From NCBI GenBank assembly GCA_947179485.1, contig OX359247.1, positions 57,199,131 to 57,263,130 on the forward strand: a stretch of 64,000 bases of DNA. Direction: 5' to 3'. The position numbers and the translations under genes were made by a program. This DNA comes from Allacma fusca. Its lineage: Eukaryota; Arthropoda; Collembola; Symphypleona; Sminthuridae. A model generated the notes under the pieces. It made no database searches and was not told the DNA's origin. It was given only the letters and a program-made list of their open reading frames with translations. Every line of letters begins with the position of its first letter. The stretch's first letter is position 1. Of the stretch, positions 55,429-64,000 are shown piece after piece.

Positions 55429-58125
55429 ATGGGGAAACGCTCATTTTTGCTGGCCATTCTTTTATTGCTATGCTCCCTACTATTCTTCTCCTCAGCGACT
55501 GAAGGTGACTTATTTTTAACACCTTTAATCAAAAGCGGAGATCTTGTCAAGGCTCGAGCTAGCGCTGAAGACGGTGCAAAATTAAATCGAGCTGGAAAGG
55601 ATCTAAAGAGCTACAGCGGATTCTTCACAATTGACGAAAGTACCAATTCAAATATATTCTTTTGGTTTTTTCCTGCTCAGGTAATTAAAATGTTGGCGAA
55701 AATAAGTGAGCATAGAAATCCACAATTTACATTTATGGCGTCCTAAAATTTTCTTTGGGGCACTGTGTTATATTAGTAAAATGCGCGTTTGTTTGTTTTT
55801 ATTTAGTTTATTTAAAAGCTTTGCTTTTTGATAAAATCACTTAAAAATGTCCCGATGCATTTGTCGGGAAAATTAATAATGTGAAAAACTACCATTCTTG
55901 GCAGCAGGAATTTCTAAATAATTTTTGGTGCTATAAAGAAAGTCACTTGTAATTTATATACCTATAAAAGAACTATTAACCATAAAACAAACGTTTTAAA
56001 TCAACGGACAGAAGTAAAAAGAATGACAACAATAAATGTCACCTTTCAAAAATAGCAATAAAGCCTGCACGAAAACCAATAACATTAAAACGGTTTTAGG
56101 CGAGTGTTCTTCCAAATTCGTATTGTGCATATTCGGTGACTATATTACGATTATTGCTTATAATATATTACTTATTTTTCTCATATACACATAACAGGCT
56201 TGAAATTTAAAGTACTACAAGTAAGCGTTCCTTATAAGGACCTCCTTGAAGGAATCAAATATTAATCTGTAAAGTGAGAGCTTTCACAACGATATACATA
56301 CAAATACAATTCAGTTGGGGCATACTGCGATTTCCAGTCCTAAAGTATTTCTGGGGCTGAAACAGATCCCCATAAAGACCATCTTTCACAGCTACAACTT
56401 TTTAATTATCGTCCTTGTATTGAACAGGAAAATCCTGACAAAGCCCCAGTCATACTATGGGTGAACGATATTCCTGGGTTTAGTTTTCTGGAAGGCATAT
56501 TCTTAGAAACGGGTCCCTTCAAACTTGAGGAAAACAACGTTGTGAAGGATAGAAATGTGACATGGACAAAAACACATTCAATGTTATATATTGACGCCCC
56601 TGTGGGAACTGGTAAGTTTAATGCATTTATTTAAGGACAAAGCACAATTAACTTCAATCTTTATCATGTTTTTGCACTTAACATTCTGGTTTTCAATTGT
56701 TTTTGAAGGTTTTAGTTTTGCTAACAATGAAAACGCGTTTGCAAATAGCTGGATCGAAGAAGCGATAGAAATTTACGAGGCGTTAAAGCAATTTTTTATA
56801 CTATTCAACGAATTTCAACCTCGAGATTTCTATTTAGCCGGAGAAACTTTTGCTGGTAAAAGATATGGTCTTGAAAACCCAAATGACTATTGTCTCTAAA
56901 TATTTTTTCAGACTAATTTCTATGTATTCATATTTGCAGCATCATTGATTCCATACCTCGCTAGACACATTGATTTGGAGATTTCAAAAAGTGATGTTAG
57001 AATCAATTTAAAGGGATTTGTCGTAGGCTCTCCATTTTTTGACATTCAGCAAGATCTCGGTCGGCCACAAACCTTGTACAACTTTGGGTTGATTGATGAA
57101 GAGCAAAAGAAGCAGTTTGATGATGTCATGAGGAAGGGATTGGTAGAGTTTAACAAGGGAAACCTTGCAGAAGCATCAGAGGTACGTTTAGTTTTGTTTC
57201 TTTCTAGCAATACGGGATGTCAATAAAAGAATCTCTTTTTCTTTCCCACCGTTACATGTATCTATCTACGTATACATAATGACATAGCCGTCAAAAACAT
57301 GTTCATCATTCCCTTCCGGGATTATTCACTTCTACTGCAGTTAGGTCTGTGATGGAAATGTGTATGAAAAATTCCACCAAAATTGTGAGCAAAGCTAAAG
57401 TCTCAAAACGTTTTTAATCTCACTTTGTGAGTAACTACAGGAAAAGCGAAAAACTATAGTTTGAAACTCTGAAATCACCAACCAAATAGCAAGTCCCTGT
57501 CAATACATGAATACATAATTTGTTATGAGTTGAATAGTTAAACTTATCGAATTTTAAAATTTGAGTGTGCTTAACATGGAATTCACAGCTTTTCTGGACT
57601 ACATTTCTCGGTCCAGGCTCTCTCCTTGAAAACACCACGGGGTTCCTGGACTATAGAAATGCATTGATAGACAAACCTCCACTTGACCATAGCAAATTCC
57701 TGAAGTTCATCGACTCAAAAGAAATCCATAACTATCTTCACGTGGGGCTTCACAAATTCATGAATGGGGACCCAAATGTCTACACTCGCTTCACGAAGGA
57801 ATTCGCTGGTGCTCATGAAAACGTCATTCAGGAAATGCTTGACCGGGGCTACCGCGTACTCTTTTATGCGGCACAATTTGACATTGGTACCGCACAGCAG
57901 ACCTTGACAAGATTGATCAACAACCTTAAATGGAAGGGAAAGGATGACTACTCTAAAGCCAAGAGAAAAATCTGGAAAGTCAATGGAGACGTGGCAGGTT
58001 ACATCAAAACGACTGACAACTTTGCTTATGCAATGATTCGTAATGCTGGCAATTCTGCCATTCGAGATCAGCCAGAATGGGTGTTGGATTTAGTGGAAAG
58101 ATTTCTGTACAACAAAGAGTTTTAA
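55429..58125 (+). CDS. Serine-carboxypeptidase-like protein (S10), likely catalytically dead
   Basis: Five exons, 55429-55680, 56428-56611, 56709-56855, 56940-57181 and 57589-58125, join in frame to 453 residues, the usual size for vitellogenic-carboxypeptidase-like (CPVL) proteins. Residues 1-25 (RSFLLAILLLLCSLLFFSSA) are a signal peptide, so it is secreted or lysosomal. Family landmarks are ENPDKAPVILWVN, TKTHSMLYIDAPVGTGFSF and NFAYAMIRN...RDQP. The triad is altered. The nucleophile box GESYA is GETFA (Thr192), the histidine of GHxxPxDQP is Asn430, and the oxyanion-hole GGPG is DIPG (98-101); only Asp373 (AAQFD) remains. Carboxypeptidase activity is therefore unlikely, and a binding, storage or scaffold role is possible but unproven. 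The frame is open with good splice sites, unlike the inverted copy at 12663-22278. Confidence 0.9.
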
Positions 58126-58334
58126 TGCTTGAGTATATATGCTAATTACGAAAACTTTATTCTGTATAAAATGGGATACGTATTTTATTTGAAATTTACT
58201 ATTTAGGGTAGCCATAGTTCATGGCTACCCTATATATTCACAAACATGAGTGCACAATTTTAAAAATGCTTATACACCCGAATGTATGTCTTTTGAAGTT
58301 TTAACTTTAGATTTATGAGAACAGTACTTCGAAC

Positions 58335-60028
58335 TAGTGGTCGGACTGGTTCAGTTTGGTTCAAAAAAATCAATTCAATTCAGTTTATACTCTGAATTGA
58401 ATTGAACGAGAATGGTCCAATTCAGTTTGACAAATTTCAGTTCAATTCAATTCAGTTTTAGTCTACGAACAAAATTGAACCATGAACCATTCAGTTCAAG
58501 CGGGAAAAGCAGAATTCCAGTGAGTTTGTGTTCTATCACGTTTGGTCACTTTAACGCTTTTACCAGTCTTTTAAAATTTTCCAAAGTGGACCTTGGGTAT
58601 CATTCTCATTAGTGCTGTCCATGGGAACAGGAGACACCCAGGTTTTTGGGAACAGGAACAGGAATGGGTGCGTATGGGAACACAAATTTTGTTCCCAAAA
58701 CACTTTGGGAACGTTTGGGAACATAGAAATTGTTCACAAAACATGGGAACAAAAGCGGGTTTGGGAACAGGAACAAAACGTGTACCTACCTGGTATTCAC
58801 ATCAAGTTTATAATATAAAAATACCTCACAAATAAAATATTGTTTTAAAAGTACGTCACAACATGTCAAATAAGTCACTCTTCCGCACGTTATTATTTAA
58901 CAAAATAATAAATGATAGTTATTTAACACGTGGAAAAAATGGAACTCTGGAACTTAAACCCAAAATTGTAGCTCAGAAAACTCCAGCGTGCTCTTATCCT
59001 TGTTAGTTCAGCAAAAGTATATTGAAAGTGCTACTTATCTTAGCTAATTTCAGGTACTACTGTACTTTGTGCTGCGATGAATAATTTAATGACTGTTACT
59101 GAATTTTCATTTAAATTCGAGTAGCTAAAGGTATTGGAGAGGTTGTGCTGTTATTTATTTTTAATAAAGTCGTTTTGATATCTGTTTTTAAATCGATGCA
59201 TAAATAGAGTTACCCGGGGCATAAATGTGTAGGTTTTACTTTTCTGCTAGTCTTTAATTACTTTTGGGAACAGGAACAGGAACATTCCTGTTCCTGTAGG
59301 AACAGGTCCAGGAACTTTGAATTGGTACCCATTTTTATGGGAACAGGACCATTGCTTTTGTTCCTGAAAAAATGGGTACAGGAACAGGTATGGGTACCAA
59401 ATTTCCGTTCCCATGGACAGCACTAATTCTCATTGTAAAAGAAGGACCCTTCAGAGACTTATTATTTTCCGGTGTTAACAAGTTAAATTGTCATAATTAT
59501 ATGAATAAAAATCTGGCATTTAAGTGAAATAATCTTTCTTTCTGGCCCAATATGTGTTTAATTTTTCTCTTCCAGCACATTTTCCTGTGAACTAAAATGA
59601 TTCGCAGATTCTGGTTCTTCCATTATATAATTTTGGGAACACGATATTTTGTGTCCCAATATGAATTCTGAAATATGATTCCCCAATCAATAATATTTAT
59701 GAATAAATTACTCGTATTTTACTAGCATGTTTACGAAAATTGATCATACAAGCAATTGATCGTTATATAGTAAGCGTGTATGAGATGTGGGACGAAATTG
59801 TTACACTATAGTTGCATGCCTGTAGTCTCGTTATTTAGATGGTAAGGGGATTAACGAATCGATTGAATTGCAGTTCACATTCTGCAGTTCAGCTCAATTC
59901 ACGCGAGTGAACTGAACCGCCCAGTTCAATTAATCAAGTAAACTGAATTGAAATAAATTTGAACCAAACTGAACCGAATTGATTTGAATTGAAAATTTCG
60001 GTTCTGAACTGAATTGGTCCGACCACTA
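58335..60028. mobile_element. hAT-type MITE, TTCAATTCAG-theme
   Basis: Ends TAGTGGTCGGACTGGTTCAG and GGTCCGACCACTA with the exact 8-bp duplication CTTCGAAC (58327-58334, 60029-60036). Outer parts reiterate TTCAATTCAGTT words. It hosts a second MITE (58610-59425). The rest is non-coding. Confidence 0.92.
58610..59425. mobile_element. hAT-type MITE, GGGAACAGG-theme, nested
   Basis: Ends TAGTGCTGTCCATGGGAAC and its exact inverse, with the 8-bp duplication ATTCTCAT (58602-58609, 59426-59433). Outer parts are GGGAACAGGAACA words and the middle is unique and non-coding. It is younger than its host MITE. Confidence 0.93.
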
Positions 60029-60521
60029 CTTCGAACCTAATCTGGGAAAGCAGAAAATAGCCCGAATACTAAAATATTTGGTCAATTTGTGTTCAAAATC
60101 GGTAATCCCAAATCAAAAGTTTTCAGCGTAAATTGTTATCCAAGGTCAAAGAGTACAATAAGACATTAAAACTCAGTAGGCCCCCAGTTTTGCTCGAAAA
60201 GATTTTATTTAAAGTAATCCGCATAGACTACTTAAACCAAGGGGAAATTTGAATTTATGAAGGTAAAGGGGGAGCATTCGGTTTTTTATTGGGTGCATCT
60301 ACTACCAGGTTTAATGATTACCTCTTCGACTCTGAACATATTGAACTTCTATAGACATGTTCATTTGGAGGAGGTTACCAAATATTTGGAGCGCGGTTCA
60401 AGTTTGAACTTCAAAGCACATTTGTGCTTAGCTCATTGTTGTTTTCCTATGAAAAACCACTAAGTGCAAGTTTATATAATTAGAAAAACTGATTTTGATG
60501 AGATAAATAAACGCTAATCAG

Positions 60522-60716
60522 TTGAAAATGCTCACATGCATTTTTTCTCGTTACAATAATAACGAAACAAATTCCCCTTGGAAATTTTTTCGCCTTCCAG
60601 TCAATGAAAAGGGCAGGAATGAATGGATTAAGAGATTTTTAATGGTTAAAAATCGTACACATGAATGGTCATATTATTATGGGTTGACATTAGATTCAGT
60701 AAAAGATATATTTTAA
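60522..60716 (+). pseudogene. Possible THAP-like fragment
   Basis: A 64-codon frame with FFRLPVNEKGRNEWIKRF after a Cys and a short basic loop resembles the central part of a THAP zinc domain (…FFRFP.d..r..Wi…), but the full Cys/His set is not present. Weak. The rest of 60037-61265 is duplication flank without genes. Confidence 0.25.
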
Positions 60717-61747
60717 TGTTAATTTACCTCTACAGTGTAATATGGTAATTTTGATGTATTTTTCGTGGGTCCTCTTCCAGGTTCAACATGCCCCATAATG
60801 TTATTGCTCCCTTAGACCAATTTTCTAACGGTTATATAATTACTTTTTATGTGGTCTTTTCCTCTAGTCAAAAATTGTAATCTATTTTCGAAGAATTTAG
60901 CAATTTTCGAAGTTGAAAAAACACTCATATTTTAGTTTTAATTTGGCAGTCCTATATGTTTCAATGATAATTGAAAATGAGCTTAGCACCAGTATCGGAA
61001 TTCGCGGAAAGTTATGCACACTCCCTTAGTGTCATGCACAGAGCAATCTGAACATGTCTATTATAAAAGAATTACTATTCTCGTTAGTTATGTATGTTAG
61101 ATTACCTGAAAAAGCTTGATGTACATATTCCAAACATTAATAAAATCTAGTGTGCTGAAATTACAGTACAATGACTTTGCCTGGCAGGACACAAAGCGCA
61201 TATGTATCACCTCATCTAGAGTACAATAGAACGTTCATAAATATCTTTTATTCTCCAGTTAGAATCCATAAGCTATCCACAATAGGGTGCCCACAAGTCC
61301 TGATTTGACCCAGGGTCACCTGATGACCTGATGAGCTTGAATTTAGTCCTGATTTCACAGTTGGAGACAAAAAAAACAATATCTTGAATTTCGGGGCAAA
61401 GTGACTTAAATTTGTCGTTACTTACGTAAGTCACAGTGCTCCAATAGTACTATAGTAACAAATAGTAAACATTTACATGAAATTAAATGTTGCCTTGCAA
61501 GGAAAATGCTTTTATAAGTTACATTTTGAAATTACAGATATGTAGGGTGGTGTCAAATCTCTAGTAAAATATCCTTGTCGGTATGCCCGAGTGTCCTTCC
61601 CCACGATATCGCAAGAACTTTTTCAAGGACTAATTTCAATGAAATACGCCTGACTTCTTATTTGGTTGACTTTTTCGCTATACTGCATTTGACAGGGTAG
61701 ATTTGAGAAAACAATGCTAGAAATTCATGTCACGTGACAGTTACCAC

Positions 61748-61990
61748 TAGACCTGCATTCGAACCAAATATTTTCAAATTTGGTTTGTATTTGAATTTGA
61801 ATTTCAACTTCAATTCGCTTGTAAATTTGTATTCGGTTTATTTATTCGGATCAAATTCAAAGGACTATTCAATTTATTTATCCGAATAAGACATGAAATT
61901 TGAACTTGAATTTTATTTGATTTTCGAATAGAATTCCAGATTCGGTTTGAATTGGATTCGAAGTTGGTTTTTCAATTATTCCAAATTATC
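61748..61990. mobile_element. One-ended hAT-like MITE remnant, TTTGAATTTGAA-theme
   Basis: Starts TAGACCTGCATTCGAACC and continues as reiterated TTCGAAT/TTTGAATTT words to about 61990. The opposite end was not found. Confidence 0.45.
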
Positions 61991-62156
61991 AACTTCAATA
62001 ACCCTTGGTTCATTGTGATTTAATTTTCTCCAGAAATTCGAATTATTTGGTAATAATAGGTTGCATGTTTGTAACCATAATACTACCAGAAAGTATTTAA
62101 TGTACCCTTAAAAACTATTTTATTATTATTTAATATATTGGGTTCAAAGTAAATTT

Positions 62157-62627
62157 TTACCTTATCAGTAAGCAAAGTATACCCAAGAGCAATGATTGCA
62201 AAGCTTTTTCCAGTCCAAAATGTACGTACTGGCCAGGCGAAACTGAAATTAATTGTGTCGTTTTCGGAGTTTTCACCAAAGTCCTGGAGTCTTGGGGTAG
62301 TTCACTGAAGCATTTGTGAATATTTAATCGACGAAGTAATTCATTAACTGCCGACACAGAAATTTGATATTTAGTTACCCACTGAATTAAAAAAAAGTTA
62401 TTTTCGCAATCCCTTTCACTGTCTTCACTCGAATATATACCTTTTTCATAATTTTGATCATTGAAATCACTGTCGTCGTTGGAATATTCTTCAATTACAT
62501 TGGAAATTAATTCATTTTCTTGAACTCTGGGTACTAAGTTATTTACTTGTGTGATACAGGATTCTTCAGTATTAGCACTTTCTATTTCACCAAGTTGTAT
62601 ATCATCTTGCCGATTCTGTGCATCCAC
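62157..62627 (-). pseudogene. Fragment of a recurrent uncharacterised protein (LPQDSRTLVKTP type)
   Basis: 156 codons. Acidic N-terminal half, then FFLIQWVTKYQISVSAVNEL, LLRRLNIHKCFSELPQDSRT and PGQYVHFGLEKAL. This order (WA-type helix, LLkiL, LPkDaRTLlkTP, G.Y.HFGle) is a pattern I know from repetitive uncharacterised genes of invertebrates, perhaps related to the decayed gene at 43682-47455. It ends at a stop right after the HFGLEKAL block, so it is a first exon or a fragment. Function unknown. Confidence 0.5.
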
Positions 62628-64000
62628 ATTTCCTTCGGCTTGTACAAGTTAAATGATTCAGTAATTTGTGTATATCACAACCTACCTTTTTTTGCTGTAA
62701 TTAAGCCCTCCTTTGAAATTATTAATACAAAAGCAATTCAATTTTTGGGAAAGGAAATTTACACATGCTGCCGGATTTTAAAATGCCGTTTTGCCGTGTG
62801 AGCCGTGTATCCCCTTGGAATAGATAGCGCGCATGCTACATAAAACTCATTTATTCTGAAATTTGCTGATCACTTTGCGAACTAGATCTGGTCGTCTCTA
62901 AGTTTAGGATGCCATTCGCAAACTTCTCTTATTTACGAAGTCTTAAATGATTCTTACTGTTGTCGTAACGAACAAGTGTATTTATATCTCAGATTATGTT
63001 ATGTTTCTGATATCAGTAAGATGATGTGAGCTGGCTGGGTACCCACGCCACATGCCCACTCGGGATCGGAATGAAATTTTGTGGTAGGTTAAGCACCTGG
63101 CCCAATGTACCAGCGAGAGTATAAGATAGTGCCATCTCGCCCTGGTTTGCGTGGGAAATCGCGCAGAAAATTTAAACTCTAATTCGTTAACCCCCCCTGT
63201 CCAACTTAAATTTTCCAATGTTAAATCCCATAAGGAAACTTTATTTTCAAATTTCACGAAAAATATCAAATGCTTAAAACCTCGTTGAAATCTCTTTTAA
63301 TACAACATAAGCATGTTTTCAAACTTGGTTTGGGTCATCTCGCTCTCGTTTCCGGTGGAAACTGGATTTACATTAGAATTTTTTAAAAGAGATTTAAGTC
63401 CATTTTCAAAATTCGTGGAAAAAATTAAAATGTTAAAAATGCGTAACAGCTCATTAATATGCCATACAATAATATATTACAACATGTTACCAAACTCCCA
63501 CCGCTTGGACCAAGTACTTGAAAGTATACGAAACGATATGTGTATACTTTCAAGTACTTTAACTGAAGTACATGTAGCCGTGCTTGGAGTTCCTTGCATT
63601 ATACATACTTTGCTAAAGCATGCTACGTTAGTCCTTCGCGAAAGCAATCAGGGCGCATACTTCCGCTTAGTATCATAACTAACATACAATCATTCTTTTT
63701 CAGCTTTAGCAAAATTCTTTCTATGCACATACTTTCCTCGAGCATACCCAATAAATATTTTACTGAACTATATTATTTTACTAAAAATTGTTTAGTACAG
63801 TTTTAAACTTTCTTCCGAGTTAAAGCGTGCGAAACTCGAGAAAATGGTCTGCCTGCAGTTTTAGGAAGAGAGGCTATTTACAAGTGGAGGGTTGTATTTC
63901 CAATTTTCAAATTAAGCAGTTAGAACAGTTTGATTTTGCAGAATAATCTTCAAATGGAGCGGTAACCAGGATGTACAAAGCGACAAGATCTGAGTAAAAG
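62628..64000. other. Right end of the window, no supported gene
   Basis: A 121-codon frame at 63313-63678 has no recognisable family. 63020-63190 is more GC-rich than its surroundings, without features that I can name. A perfect inverted repeat lies at 63512-63559. Confidence 0.4.
63512..63559. repeat. Perfect 18-bp inverted repeat, 12-nt loop
   Basis: AAGTACTTGAAAGTATAC (63512-63529) and its exact inverse (63542-63559). It could form a long hairpin in DNA or RNA. No flanking duplication noted. Confidence 0.85.

Larger units (their letters stand above)
54690..61265. repeat. Right arm of the inverted segmental duplication
   Basis: Inverse counterpart of about 11985-25720. Colinear blocks are the 5' flank, all five S10 exons with introns, the 3' flank 58126-58330, and 60037-61265. 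The arm carries its own private insertion, a nested pair of hAT MITEs at 58335-60028. Confidence 0.8.

Noticed and set aside
63313-63678. 121-codon gene
   Set aside because: No recognisable family, no splice context, and it contains a long hairpin. Not enough to call a gene.

Overview
This is a eukaryotic, AT-rich, intron-bearing and heavily transposon-invaded piece of an invertebrate genome, most likely an arthropod. The species cannot be fixed from sequence alone. The evidence is a CYP2-clan cytochrome P450 with insect-style motifs, animal-type splice sites throughout, a Ty3/Gypsy element, a Copia element, two LINEs, one autonomous pogo/jerky-type DNA transposon and a dense set of hAT-type MITEs. 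Very little of the window is host coding sequence. The recognisable host genes are a P450 (9186-11786, 5' exons missing), a serine-carboxypeptidase-like (S10) gene present as an open copy (55429-58125) and a decayed copy (12663-22278), and a DDX1 helicase gene fragment.

Layout. A whole-looking Ty3/Gypsy element (1-9147; the first 21 bases of its 5' LTR are outside the window) has LTRs that read as identical and ends 38 bp before the splice acceptor of a P450 exon. From about 11985 to 25720 lies the left arm of an inverted segmental duplication. The right arm is about 54690-61265. Each arm carries one S10 gene, in opposite orientation. The left-arm gene has frameshifting deletions and introns swollen by transposons. 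The right-arm gene is open for 453 codons. Both lack the catalytic serine and histidine of the family, so the catalytic loss predates the duplication.

Between the arms (25.7-54.7 kb) lie the following: a DDX1 pseudogene split by a 5.6-kb TA-flanked DNA transposon with a complete spliced transposase and a second, divergent acidic mini-gene; a foldback element holding an exon-like reading frame and a tRNA-like SINE head; a decayed CR1/L2-like LINE; a broken Copia element with a hAT MITE in it; a decayed C2H2-headed gene of a recurrent uncharacterised type; and a MITE hosting a second decayed LINE.

The most striking pattern is a group of hAT-type non-autonomous elements, most of which I could delimit by terminal inverted repeats plus exact 8-bp target duplications. 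The body of each is largely a reiteration of its own short theme word (ACTTGA, TACCCG, GGGAACAGG, TTCAATTCAG and so on). One of them sits in the last intron of the S10 pseudogene and contains both a MULE-like foldback (9-bp target duplication) and a roughly 2.4-kb, 39-bp-unit satellite. Each satellite unit contains two direct TGACCT words spaced by 5 bp. Nesting order can be read from the target duplications. Identities quoted are by eye; no alignment or search was run.
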